Origin: Gnetum montanum
Lineage: Eukaryota; Streptophyta; Gnetopsida; Gnetales; Gnetaceae
Direction of reading: 5' to 3'
NCBI GenBank assembly: GCA_015680685.1
Contig: MNCI01015593.1
Coordinates: 33,550 to 91,114 of the forward strand
DNA length: 57,565 bases
Numbering within the stretch: position 1 is the first letter of the stretch; every line of letters begins with the position of its first letter. Positions 9,480 through 21,089 of this stretch are shown here, one piece after another. Under the pieces are notes generated by a model. That model worked only from the letters and a program-made list of their open reading frames with translations, had not been told where the DNA came from and made no database searches. Made by a program: the position numbers and the translations under genes.

Positions 9480-12249
9480 TTCAGGAGATGGACTACACAA
9501 TCCCCTGGTTATACACCAGTGATTTTCCATTTATCATTGTTGCTGATTTAATTAATTATGTGGTAGCACATATCGCATTTGTGATAGTCTCATTTGAATC
9601 ATTTGGAGACGTATCTTCATCTGAACTTGAAGGTATTTTCCATCTTAGGGGTCCAGATGTGTTTACTTCTTCTTCTTGATTTTTAATTTTAATTCCTAGG
9701 TTTCCATGTTTAATATCCTCTTCTGGTATATAATCAAAGTGTAAGATATATGTGTCTAAGTCCTCTATTTGGTTCATTTTCTTAAGTCTAGAACTAATAA
9801 GTGGATATATTTCCATGCATCTTTAAAATAGTTTTATATTCTCATTTTCAAGCCACTAGGTGTCTTTGGGTTTAGTGGCCACTACATAGATTGGTTTTTG
9901 CTCATTCACTTGCTCCTAAAGTTTATGGTGGGTCCATATAGGGGTTGTGTTAATATTTCAAACTTCTAGCCCACAACTACACCCTTTATCATAATTCGTT
10001 ATGCATGGATTCTTTTATCTCTCCATAGTGCTAGATTCATCACTTCTATTAGGTGTTGGAGGAATGATGGATGTTGGCCTTTGCATAGGATTGGAGAACA
10101 TTGGTTGTGAGAGGAAGGGTATTATACTTGATTGGCATTGTGCTAGTTTGGATGAGTTAGTAGGTCTACAAGTCTTATTCTTACATGTGGTAACCATTCT
10201 AAAGAAAGGGCATTTCCAATATTGTGGTGGAGATATACTGGCATTATCATTTCTATGTATGTTAATAGCACAAGTGACATTCTTTCATTGAGTTTGTGGT
10301 GCTAAACCTTCATGTGTTATTGGAGGTGACATATGGTGGAGGTAAGTATGAGAATATTAAGGATATGGTAGAGGGTGAGAGGTGTGAGGTGGTGATCTCA
10401 TATAAGATGTTGTAGGTTGATGATATTCAAGAGAGTAGTAGTAGTGATTCAAGGTAGAGGAAGTGGAACTAGTTGGTGAAATAGGTTGTTGAACATAATA
10501 TTCATATGAGTTAGGCTTGTGGTAAGGGTAGTATTGGTTTGATGATGTCCTCCCCCATGACTGTGGGTTTTGCCAGTGCATTGGATGATAGTGTTGAGGA
10601 TAGTAAGAAGTCCCACTAGGATGTTATAGTTGGTTGTAGGATTATCTATGATTACCTTGTAAGAAAGGTAATTTCCTAGGTATTTACTTTTGTACAAACT
10701 TGGGATTCAATGCAAAGGCCAAATACTCATGTAGATGTAACATGATTGGGCAATGGCCCTTTGGATGGTATAGGTAGATGTCACATCCATCATCTTCTTA
10801 GGTACTTGAGTCTATAGCCTCTTCTTCTACAGTCATTTCCCTTTTTTACCAATCAATGTTCTCACCTGTCTTCTGGTCCCTTTTCCTCCTTTTATTGTAA
10901 TCACTTGATTTTTTTTGCATTACTCTCTCCTCTACGATTTCTATGCAAGTTGAAACTTTCTCATCTATCTATTCTAACATTTTATCTAACCTTGCTTCAA
11001 GCTCATCCATAGACTTTTGTATTGACAAGGTCTATTGTGAAATCATCTCATTAAGAGCTACCTCTTTTTCCTCATCATAGATATGGATCCTCTTCTTTTG
11101 AATAGTTGGGTCCTAGTAATATTTGTCAACATTCTCTCATTTACATAGCTCTTCTTCTTCTTTTGCCACACGCTCGATTAATGTTTGGATCTAATGGGTT
11201 CCTAGTTCATATAATTGACCTTGAGGTTAGATCCCAAGGGTCTCTCTCATTTGACTATGAAGGCCATCTATGATATGGAAAAATATCTCTTCTTGAGAGA
11301 AACCATGTCTTGGACATTTATTCAATAGAGAGTAGTATCTATCTAGGGACATATCCAAGGGTTCAAGTTATTCTTGTTTCCATCCTTGGATTTTTTTTCT
11401 TAGCTTGGACACCTTTGCATAGCTTTGGTATTTCTCATTTAATAGTTCCAACATTATGGATGACTAATGAATTGAATTTGGTTTCAACAATCTATAACAT
11501 ACTTCGGCTTTGTCTATTAGTATCCTAGCAAAGAGCTTTAGCTTTTTCCATCCACTTTCAATGTTTTATAAGATATAAGCATCATGGAAGGCTTGCAAAT
11601 GGTGTTGTGGACTAGAATCATAGCCTCTAGCAAATTTGGGGATGTTATTCATATCAAGCCTTTTGATGAGACTTTTTTTGCGATGCCTGTGGGGTATTTT
11701 AATTACCTCTGTGATTTGTGTCATGCTCTTAGTGGCCAACAAGGATTCACTGTCATCAAACATGTCATGGTGAAAATTTTTATTTTTATTTATCTGATTG
11801 TGATGAGTTTGTCTATGCTCATTTTGATGTCTTTGATTTTTCCCTTGGTTCTTATTTCTATTTTTATTTTGACCCCATAGTGAAGATTTATCTCTATACC
11901 TATGTTCATCTTCGTCAAAACTAGATATTGAAGAGGAAGAAGAAGATGGGAAACTGGGAGAGTCATCATGGCTTCTATAGTATTCTCCATGGTCCCTTGA
12001 TTTATTTTTTCTAGGTTTTGAGGTGGTCCTAGGCCTTGAGGCCTTCCCTGGTCTAGGACTTACTTCATCTCCTCTAGGATTGTCTACCTTAGGTGAATGT
12101 AGTCCTTGAGTGTAGTCAGGGTGGTCATGAACATATGAAACTCCTACATGAGGTTGGTCACTCCAATTTTCTTTAGTATATATCTCATTAATTCTCCAAT
12201 CAATGTTCTCTTCATATGATGCATTATTTCTTCCTTGTGAAAGAGACAT
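9480..12249 (-). pseudogene. C1 element: gag of an Athila-like retrotransposon, no pol
   Basis: The first 227 codons (12249-11566) are open. They show a Ser/Arg-rich, hydrophilic N-terminus, then LDMNNIPKFARGY and HHLQAFHDAY, the start of the capsid-like fold. The frame continues with stops through KLKLFARIL and LLNEKYQSYAKVSKLRKKI, a Glu-rich stretch and a Pro/Tyr/Gln-rich tail, ending about 9480. The same protein is seen in C3 (16743-17843) and C2 (43734-46200). Gag forms the particle that packages element RNA. The start at 12249 is about 107 bp from the primer binding site, as in C3 and C4. Directly after the gag tail comes the family's 3' spacer, so the whole pol region is absent. Early gag is better preserved than the rest. 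Confidence 0.75.
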
Positions 12250-12355
12250 TTTTGTTAGTTAATGATGTGCATGACTTAATATTATTTGAAAGATAAGTCA
12301 TTAATGCATTTACGGTGATCATGTATGATATAACTAATCTAGATAACTAGCACCA

Positions 12356-12374
12356 TCCTTGACAACAATGGCAA
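12356..12374 (-). promoter_or_regulatory. C1 primer binding site
   Basis: Read on the minus strand: TTGCCATTGTTGTCAAGGA, directly after the LTR end CTCATCA. It matches the sites of C3 (TGGCACCATTGTCAAGGA) and C4 (TGGTACTATTGCTAGGGAT). The set looks like a decayed tRNA-Asp primer binding site, which is the type Athila elements use. Confidence 0.6.
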
Positions 12375-12776
12375 TGATGAGCAACAAGGTATCCCTTATG
12401 CCCAACCATACGAATCACAGGCATTCATGCACGGTTTCGTTGAATTTTGTGGATGGGACTAGTTGTGGCATATAGATTATTATGCATTGGATCCACACTA
12501 CAGGCACCCATTGACTATTCTCTAAGACTACGGAATAAAAATTTAAGAGTTCAGCTACTCTATTGATCAAAGAATGCTAATACACAATGGGAGCATGTGT
12601 ATTTATAGACTTTATTATGGAGTTGCATTGACAGGGCCTCATAAACATAGCAAATGCTATGTTGACACAACCCCATCAATGGTGAACACAATGTCAACAA
12701 GGTTGCATTGATGGGAACCCATCGACAAGGCCACATTGAGGGGGATCAATTTTTATGACACTTTGATGCTTCATCA
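12375..12776 (-). mobile_element. C1 element: 5' LTR, internally shortened
   Basis: The left edge TGATGAGC is next to the primer binding site; the right edge CTTCATCA gives the LTR start TGATGAAGC on the minus strand, like TGATGAG in C2 and C3. It is about 400 bp, against 854-889 bp in C3, C4 and C2. The missing part lies between TATA and the LTR end. U3 words of the CATTGATGGG/CATCGACA type are at 12620-12745, and the TATA box is TATAAATA at 12600-12607 (minus). Confidence 0.7.
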
Positions 12777-12957
12777 GCAAGGAAGCCTAGGATCCCAAGA
12801 GGTAGAAAAGTGCATGATTACTTGGTACATTGGAATGATGAAGGGTCTAAAAATGCCATTTGGATCCATTAGAAAGATTTGCTTTATGGGGGCGTAATGC
12901 TATCACAAGTATATAGCCAACTTGAGGGTAAGTTTAAATTCTTAAGGGTGTAAAAGA

Positions 12958-13740
12958 TGATGAGGACATCACTTAACCCATGTCTAAACCTTAATATTTT
13001 TATGCATAAATGCTTGTGTGTTGTTGTGTTTATTTTTTAGTGTTTTCCTTGATGATGATCTCAGGGTATTTGAACATGTTTGGGAGTATCTTGGGTTCAT
13101 TTTGATGACTTTAGGGTGTTCTAGGGGCTATGGGGACTTGTTTGGAGGTGTCCAAAGGTTCTAGGCCTTGAAACAAGCATCTTTGTATTTTGGCTTCACA
13201 GAGGAGATGTCTCATCTACAAAGGGGATGTTTCATTTGTAAGTGATATGTCTCATTTGCATTGTAGACATCTCTACTAAGACGTCCCACATGATTTGAAG
13301 ACATCTAATTTATGACCTCTGCACTAAAGAGAGACATCTCTTGTTTCTTGAACATTAAATTGAATGATAAATTTGAGGGCAGATGAAAAAACAGGAGGGA
13401 AAAGGTATAAATAGACCTCTTAGACCTTCAATTTTATCAAGAGAGTCTGAAGAGAGGCAAAAGAGATTCTAGGGGGAGAGGTGTGAGTGAGAGAAGAGTA
13501 GAGAGAGATAGAGTCTTGGTAAGGTGCCTTGATCATCATCCATGTGAGTGTGTGTTTTCTTTAATTAAGTGTGTGAAAGTTGGATTGAATCTCTTATCTA
13601 TCCTTGGGAATTGTGCTTCCTTTCATATGTAAATTCTCCATTTGAATAAGAATAAATCTTTCATTTTCCTTTTCTTATTTAGATTTTCTATTTTATGACT
13701 TTGAGAGAGCTTGGATTGTGGAATCCATGTGAGCTCCTCA
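12958..13740 (+). mobile_element. D element: 5' LTR
   Basis: It aligns with 15417-15760 over U3. Both share GTGTT(CT)TAGGGG-like or GTGTTCAAGGATC segments after CTCATTTTGATGA, and then an array of AGATGTCT/AGACATCT words (here 13205-13345). A TATA box TATAAATA lies at 13406-13413. The left edge TGATGAGG is placed by comparison with TGTATAGG at 15417. The right edge is an estimate; the stretch 13440-13530 is purine-rich and transcribed if the TATA box works. Confidence 0.6.
13406..13413 (+). promoter_or_regulatory. TATA box of the D 5' LTR
   Basis: TATAAATA, 60-200 bp downstream of the AGACATCT word array, in the position expected of an LTR promoter. Confidence 0.55.
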
Positions 13741-13939
13741 TCATACTTCAAGGAAGAAGAAAACCCAAGAACTTAGAAAAGAGCTTCAAGAGTTTAAGGA
13801 CTCCTTTAAAGCTTTTTTTGTTGAAATGCAATAAGTTATTCCCAAAGTAAAGGTCCACAAGAACTAAGATTTTACAGAAACTTAAGAAAGGGATATGGAG
13901 AAATTCAAGACTAACATGGGAAATATTTTTAAGGATAAT

Positions 13940-15233
13940 TGATAGAATATCTTCTATCCATCAATAAGGAAAGGAATATGAAAGGTCTGGTGAAGTAGAG
14001 ATCAATGTGAAAAAGAGTTTTCAAGTACCTCTTATTAAGCAAGGGAGTGCTCAATACTCAAGGGTTTCAAAGGAGGAGACCAAGAGCTTCATAAAAGGGA
14101 CCAAGAGATCTTCAAAGTCCAAGATGGTGTATGTTGCTAATTAAGGAGAGATCCTACCTTGTGAGTCATGGGAGGTGAAGGATCTAAGTCAAGAGAGTGG
14201 CAAAGATCAAGGGACTTCTTCAAGGAGGATCAAGGGTAGCACTACAAGGTATGATACTAATTCTTTTTGCAATTGTTCTATACATTAGGGTAAGGGAAAG
14301 GAGATTTTAAGTCAAGTTGAGGCTATCTCATGGGAAAGAGATGAGTCTTCTAGGCAAGGTATGTGGGAGAATGATTACTTTAATGATGTTTTTAATCAAT
14401 ATGATGTTAACACTATGGAGGAGAGTTTGCCTTTTGAGTTGGTACCTCCAAAGTGGGATGAAGATCTTGTTCATGATTCCTTTGAAGGGGAGAAGCCATG
14501 GGAATTAGAAACTCCTATTTTGGATCTTGAACCTTCAAGCTTTGATGAGATTGGACAACCACATGTTGAAGATCAAGTTGAACCAAAGATGGATGGGGAA
14601 AGCCATGAAGATGTAAGTAAGAGTGAGCTTGACCTTGTTAATGGTAGTAATGTCTCTCATGTTGAAGCTAGTGTGATGGATGCTAGTTTTACACTTTAGC
14701 TTGGTAGTGATTTATTTAATGATAATGATGAGAATCATGATCATTGTGGTGATTGTGATGGGATTGAGAGTCATGTTGTAAGTTTTGATTCCATTATTAG
14801 TGAAAGGAAGACTAATGATGGTAATTTGTTTAATGATTATGGCCATTGGAATAGTCATTATGAGAAGGTCATTATTGATGTAAGTGAAGACATTGATAAT
14901 GATATGATTTTTCAAAATTTGAAGATGCTTGTTATTAATTCTAGCAATGATAAATATATGAAGTGTGTTGATGGTTTTGATTTTCTTTGTTGTAAAATTG
15001 AAGTGCAACATGAAGGTAATCTACATGGTGGTAATGAAAGGAAACTAAGTGGTAGTCTTCCAAACACCAAGAAGAAGAAGGTGAAGAAGAAGAAAAAGAA
15101 AAGAAGAAAAGATGTTAAATTAAGAAAGCCTAATCCTTTTTCTTTTCTTTATTCTTTATTTGTTGCAGGTTTGAGTCATCATGGGAATGCAAGGAAAGAA
15201 TTTCAAGGAGATGATCAAATGAAGGAAGCATGA
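13940..15233 (+). pseudogene. D element: single acidic ORF of unknown function
   Basis: One reading frame can be followed for about 430 codons with only about three stops (near 13963, 14143 and 14289) before 14361, and one more at 14697. The part 14361-14699 is open and very acidic (for example SLPFELVPPKWDEDLVHDS). The part 14700-15233 is rich in Asp, Asn and Glu and ends in a strongly basic Lys run (15070-15115) that could be a nuclear or nucleic-acid-binding tail. All four stops could come from Gln codons. I see no gag zinc knuckle, protease or polymerase motif, and I do not recognise the family. It lies between two LTRs, so it is probably the only protein of a small non-autonomous element. 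Confidence 0.55.
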
Positions 15234-15401
15234 GGGGTGTGAGAACAAGTCCCCATGAGTAGGGAAAGCTTAAAACTAGAACCTCCAATGATATTTATTC
15301 TCATGTTTGTAATGCATTGAGTCATGATTATGGTGATGGCCTTGAGTCATGGGTCCATGGTTCCTTCCAACTTGTGAAGGATCATGAATCATGACATTTT
15401 T

Positions 15402-15414
15402 AAGGGTGGGAGAG
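15402..15414 (+). other. Polypurine tract of D
   Basis: AAGGGTGGGAGAG directly before CT and the LTR start TGTATAGG. Composition and position fit the primer for plus-strand DNA synthesis. Confidence 0.6.
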
Positions 15415-15416
15415 CT

Positions 15417-15760
15417 TGTATAGGGACACCTCTTTGTATCCCCTTGTTCTACCCTACATACTATGTATCTTTTTATGTTGATTTTGTTGGGGATGATTTG
15501 TGGATGTTTTGGCATGTTTTGGGGGTTTTTTTTGGCTCATTTTGATGAGTTCAGGGTGTTCAAGGATCTATATGAAATTGTTGGGATACATCTGGAGGCT
15601 CACAATGTCAAAATGAGCACTTTTATTTTTGGCACCTACCAAAGAGATGTGTCCTTTAAGAGATAGACATCTCCCTAGAGATGTCTTCCCTAAAGTGTAA
15701 ACATCCCAAGTCCAAAGGAGATGTCTACAAAAAATAGTATACATCTCTCCTAAGAATAGG
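15417..15760 (+). mobile_element. D element: 3' LTR, cut by C3
   Basis: U3 of the D LTR, with the AGATGTCT/AGACATCT array at 15645-15755. Similarity to the 5' LTR stops at 15760, exactly where the C3 LTR starts with TGATGAGTT. The TATA box, R and U5 of this LTR are therefore not here. D is older than C3. Confidence 0.65.
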
Positions 15761-16614
15761 TGATGAGTTGTGTGTCGATCATGTTGACAGGATCCCATCG
15801 ACGTGACCTGATTGAGGAGATCAAGTCGATGTAGGGTTTTTTACATCCATAGGTACCCATCAATGTAGCACCCTATCTTGCCTATAAATACATGCTTACC
15901 AGCCACATTTATGGCATTCATTTAATAGTAGCATAGTGTACCTCTTGTAGTTTGTTCTTTCAAGAGTTAGAATATTTTCTAAGTGCCTATAGTAGGAGTG
16001 AGAAGTGTATGGATCTTTATTCAAGCACGGATGTACTTCAGCACCCCGGTGTGATCAGCAATAAAGATGAGCTTTCTTCATAAACCTTGCAACACTTAAA
16101 CTTACTTTAATGTTTAGTTAATGTATTTATTATTCATGTAACTTACTTTAATGCATTCATTTAATTAGTTAACTTTGAATAATGATACACATAAGTACGA
16201 CCATCTCAAGCAAATGATTAACACTTGGTAATCCTAGTAGCACTTAATGCTTGGTAACCCAGTAGCATTGTAACATGTTCAAGATGTTTATAGCAGATGG
16301 GAATGGATGCTTATGTTGGGATTAGCCAAGCATTAGCTAGTCATTAAATTAATTAAATATTTAATTACTTAATTTTTAGCACTTAGGCAAATTACATGAA
16401 AAACATAAAATGATAAAAATCATGTGCTTCAGTTACACTAAACCCTACTTTTGCACTTCACAAGTGAAACTAAGAAGACAACGATCATGTCTATTAGATT
16501 CACTACCTAGATCAAGTGCACTTAGAGAGCTAAATTATACATAATTTGATTAGATTACTTAGTGAACACTAGTGATTCATATGGTTGGGCATAGGAACTA
16601 CTTGCTACTCATCA
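15761..16614 (+). mobile_element. C3 element: 5' LTR
   Basis: 854 bp from TGATGAGTTG to CTCATCA, followed by one base and the primer binding site. U3 has the CATCGACG-type words (15777-15870) and TATAAATA at 15883-15890. The part after TATA (TTATGGCATTCATTT, AGAATATTTTCTAAGTGCC, GTATGGATCTTTATTCAAGCA) is nearly the same in C2 (42840-42970) and its 3' LTR (55190-55310). Confidence 0.8.
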
Positions 16615-16615
16615 C

Positions 16616-16633
16616 TGGCACCATTGTCAAGGA
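16616..16633 (+). promoter_or_regulatory. C3 primer binding site
   Basis: TGGCACCATTGTCAAGGA begins one base after the LTR end. It can be read as the tRNA-Asp site known from Athila elements after several G-to-A and C-to-T changes. Confidence 0.65.
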
Positions 16634-16742
16634 ATTTAGTTAGCTATGTGTACTATCTAGGATAATAGTAAAATCATTAAATAATCACTATCACAGTATT
16701 AATGATTTATCTTTTTGAAAATACTATTATTTTAATTCACAC

Positions 16743-17843
16743 ATGCATAGGAAAAATGGTAGGTTTTATACTAAAGAGAATTCGAGTAAACAACCTCAAG
16801 TAGGGGCTTCATATGCTCATTTTGACCTGTACTACATGCAAGAACTACATTCAAGTAGTATAGAAAACTCTAGAGGAGATGGAATAAGTCCTAGATCAAG
16901 GAGGGCCTTAAGGCCTAGGACCTTCTCTAAATTTAGAAAGGATACATCAAGGGACAATAGGGAGAATTATAAAATCCATGGTAATTCTCCTAGTTCACCA
17001 TCTTCCTCTTTCTCTTCAACATCTAGTTCTAACAAAGATGAATGTAGGTATAGAGATAGAGCTCCATCATGGGCTCAAGATAAATATAGAACCCAAGGAC
17101 AAAATCGAGGACATCAAAATGAACATAGACAAGATCATCACAATTATACAATAAAAATGATGATTATCATGATGACATGTCTAATGAAAATGAAACCTTG
17201 CTAGCAACTAGGAGCATGAAACAAATCTGGGAGGTAGTTAGAATACCTCATAAGCATCAAAGGGAAAGCTACATCAAATGATTAGATATGAATAACATTC
17301 CTAGATTTGAGAGTGGCTATAATTCTAATCCACAACACCATCTACAAGCCTTCTGCAATACCTACACCTTATAGAACATTGAAACTAAGTGGACAAAGCT
17401 TAAGCTCTACCCTAGGATACTCATAGAAGAAGCTAAGAGTTGGTATGTATCATTGAAGCTAACTTCAATCCACTAGTGGTCTATAATGTTTGAGATTTTC
17501 AATGAAAAATATCAAACCTATGAGTGTCCAATTTGAGAAAAAAAATGCAAAGATGGAAATAAGGAAATCATGAATCCTTGATACTATTCTCTACTACATA
17601 CATGTCTAGGCCATGGGTTTTCTTAAAAGGAGTAGCTTCTCGACATCATAGATGTGCTTTCTAAGCAAACGAGAAAGACCCTTGGGATCTACACCCAAGG
17701 ATGATTATTCAAATTGAGAGCCCATTGGATACAAAGGCTAGTGGAACAAGTGGTGAAAGAAGAAGGAGAGCTATGTAAAAGGACGAATGTTGAAGAATAT
17801 AACTAAGACCCAAATCTTCAAAAAAAATAGGTCCATATGTATG
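16743..17843 (+). pseudogene. C3 element: truncated gag
   Basis: The open part 16743-17204 matches the N-terminus of C1 gag (TKENSSKQPQVGASYAH; a Ser run SPSSPSSSFSSTSSS; QNRGHQNEHRQ). After 17205 the frame changes and the protein continues with stops: LDMNNIPRFESGYN, HHLQAFCNTY, KLKLYPRIL, EEAKSWYVSL and FNEKYQTYE. It ends at a VHMY codon run where C1 reads IHIYDEE. The cut is at 17843, where an LTR of family A begins with TGTTGG. The start lies about 110 bp from the primer binding site, as in C1. Confidence 0.75.
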
Positions 17844-19450
17844 TGTTGGTGACCGTTTGGGACACAACCGCCAATGAGTGTCCTCGAATAGGGTTTAGGT
17901 GCTTGCTGGTCTCTAGCAACACCAAGGCCCAGATACCTCTAAATAGGCTCGGTGGGTAAATGTGAGTATGTATTTGCTATTGTGAATGTTGAAATGGTTG
18001 GGCTACATATAAAAAAACTATAAATGGTTATCATAAAGAGATTCGACCAAACTTTGTCAAATACTATGAATTGGTGAAAATTCTTGTTTTGTCTAATCAC
18101 CTAGTCTATGCGATCCTTATAATACCTACTTTTCACAAATAAAATTTTCCAAAAACATTTGAGCACAATTCTACCAATCTACTCCTAATTTTCCCCAGAG
18201 AGAAAAAAAAAATCCACAAGAAAACTAGAAATAGAGCAAGATTCAATGGACTTAGAAAAAGAAAGAAAAGAAAGCAGATTTGTGTACAATCTCAAATATT
18301 TAGATAAGGTAAATTGATACGAGGAAACACTTCACAATAAAGCTATTCCAAATTCAATATCTACAAATTTTTCAAACTTTCTAGGCTCAAACAAGCAATT
18401 TCTTCAAGACAAATCCTACTATGCTACTAAAAATTATGGTGTAAACTACTATGTACAAGACTCTATTTTGTCTAGATAATAGTTGTCAACAATTGCATTC
18501 AATAGAACCTTTAAAAGATTTAAGAATTTCTAATTGAAATAGTATGAGACTCACTTCATAAATAAAGAAGCTATTTCAGTCCCATCAAAATTCCATAGAT
18601 TTTCTAAACCCTCTTGACTATTGATTGCTCAATGGCATGTCTACTGTAGAGGCTCTCTTACAGCAGTCCTAACAATCGTTCTGAAACATTGCATAATAAT
18701 AAATTTCACTAATAAATCTCACTAATAAATTGCTCTTAAGGCTTTTAAACATAAGCTTTTCTATGGAAAATTTCAAAAGGAAATTACTATCATGCAACAA
18801 GAACTATAAGAGCAATCAATTTTAAATGCCAAGCATGATACTATCTAAACCACTAGCTAAGCAGTTTAAAAAAAACGAGAAGAATATAACTCATAGGATT
18901 AAAACAAATCGGCTTAAATTGTGTCTTTAGCAAGCCATCTAAAAAGTAATCTTCAAAATGTCTTCTTTATTTGCTTTTTTTCCCTTCCCCCAAAAGCCCA
19001 TTCTAGCTACCTTCTAAAGCCTTTTTATAGTGCCCCATAGTTAGTTAGGGTTTACAAAATATCTTGGATAACTTGTTCACCAAGTTAGGAAGTTACAACT
19101 TGCCCAACAAGTTAGGAGAAAATCATGCTAACATTGGCATGTATTTTTTCAAAGTACATATATATTTTTATAAGTAGTTGCAACTTCCACAGGAAGTCCA
19201 AACCCTTATAGAAAATAAAGCCAAGTATATGGTGATTATAATCTTCAAGTTAGCTTAATCATGACTATCATAGAGAAATTAGGTATGGTGGCAAAATGTG
19301 TCCTTTGGAGCCATATCCTGAAGATCATCACAAATTTTAGGAAATATTTATCATAATTGACAAGTGTCCCATCCATCAATAACCCCTCACACAAATTTTT
19401 CAAATGGTATATAAAAATTTAATCCGGTTAATCATGCGAGGTAAAATATT
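17844..19450 (-). mobile_element. LTR of family A, copy 2 (minus orientation)
   Basis: It starts (plus strand) with TGTTGGTGACCGTTTGGG, matching TGTTGGCAACCATTTGAG at 27396. It then shares GGTGCTTGCTGGTCTC, CACCAAGGCCCAGATACCTC and the long body with copies 1 and 3. The TATA box is on the minus strand at 19022-19029. It is inserted into C3 gag. It may be the 3' LTR of the family-A gag-pol at 21850-27395, which has the same orientation and whose 5' LTR end is at 27396. The right end is not sharp. Confidence 0.75.
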
Positions 19451-19499
19451 ATATGATTTTAACCACGTAAAATAGCGTGTCATATTCTCACAAGAAATA

Positions 19500-20830
19500 T
19501 TTTTCCTAAACCTTTACATCCAAAATTTCTGTCATCATGAATAGATGGTGCCGTGCGTGTTTCAGCAAGGCACAAGAAACCCTTCTTTAGAACTGATATT
19601 ATGATCAACGCCTAGCACGTCCCCTGCAACCAGAGATCTTTGCAGAGCAACACCTTGTTGCCGCCGCATCCGGTGATACTTCCATGTGCCACACTTCAAA
19701 AAACAAAACATGTAGTTGCTGTAATCCTAAGTTGCTACCATTGGAGTTTTATAATGATCGGAGTTTTATAATGATGCCCCTGTTTGCCATGATTAGTTTT
19801 TTGTTATAGTCTCCACCGACTATGGTTGCCATGTACCTGATTTTTTTAAAATGGGCTCTCCACACTACGTCATGTGTCTATGTTTGCTACTTTAGGCTTA
19901 TTTCCTGGCATGTCGTGCACTCTATTTTGTCACCTAATTCTTGCATTTTCTTTTGCAAAAATTTGTGGTTCTTTCAGTGCTCTGCATCTGTGCTTAGGCT
20001 TGAATCTTTTTATTCACTGGGTGCCATGGATTTTATACAAGGAAAGATTTTTTTCTGATGTACTAGTGTAATGTGAACGTAATTTAGGGTTATGAAAACT
20101 TGAATTTTGGTCCCCAAAATTTTTAAACAATATTTTTAAGCCTTCTTGAAATTCTTCTTCTTAATTTGTATGCAAGTGCCAATATTAGCTCTTAAACCCT
20201 TTGACCTTACTTATTCGGTGTCGTCTATTACAGTTACGTGTTAGTAACAATCCAAGCGCAGTTGGCAGCAAAATCTTGACATATTCTTGATACTTGGTCT
20301 ATGTTTTTTTCTTTTATCCATTGCTATGAATTCAATGCCTATTCTTGATTTTTTGATTTCTTTGTATTTTGAATATGGGCATGTTGATTGATATATTTCA
20401 AATGCAGGGCACATAACAAGTGTTTGACAAAGTGCCCTTACCAATACACTTATTTTACGGTTGTTATAAAAATTGTTTGAACATACAGCTTTCATGGTCA
20501 ATTCTCACAAATTTAGTTGTGTTGCTATTACACTAGCTACTGCATTTGATTTATTTTTTAAATATGACTTCCTTGCATTCAGGGATTAAAATTTGAAAAC
20601 TACATGCATGCTTTGATTTATTCCAATGAACTTAAGCTTGTTGTAAGGTGTTCCATATAAAATTTTTTGATACTTTTGTGGCCTTGTCTTCAATATTGCA
20701 ATACATAAAATTGCTTTTGTGATTGCTTTTCTCAAGTCTTGCTTGTAATCTTTGGTAAGAGTACAATGATTATCCTTCTTCCATAACCTCATCCTTATGC
20801 TCACAAGCACTTCTCAAAATTATTCATAGA
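19500..20830 (+). other. Host-like segment with exon/intron-like blocks
   Basis: This block differs in base use from the retroelements. A GC-rich part (19545-19680) ends at GCATCCG|GTGATAC. Two further short blocks are bounded by T-rich sequence ending in CAG and by GT: 20408-20459 (after AAATGCAG, with codons like CLTKCPYQYTYF in one frame) and 20582-20650 (after CATTCAG, with KFENYMHALIYSNELKLVV in one frame). That is the look of small plant exons with T-rich introns. I cannot name the gene. It sits between LTR-A copy 2 and the integrase of element A. Reading it as a captured gene fragment is inference. Confidence 0.3.
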
Positions 20831-21089
20831 CAACTACAAATACCAATAGAGCACCAAAAAATAACTCTTAACCAATTTTATCATGCAAGATTTTTCCATT
20901 CAATGGCCTAAATGTGACAACATTTCATACCCCCTTTCTTGAAATAAGAAATGTTATTGATAAAATATACATATAAAATAGAAATATTTTTTGAGGAAAA
21001 CTTCCATTAAACTTAAGGTTTAATGGAATAAAAACCTCTTCCTATGAAAACATAGAAACTATACAAATTTACGTTTTTACATGAACATG

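Noticed and set aside
11584-11990. Open frames on both strands inside C1 gag in other phases
   Set aside because: They overlap the recognised gag frame, which has motifs and homologues in C3 and C2.
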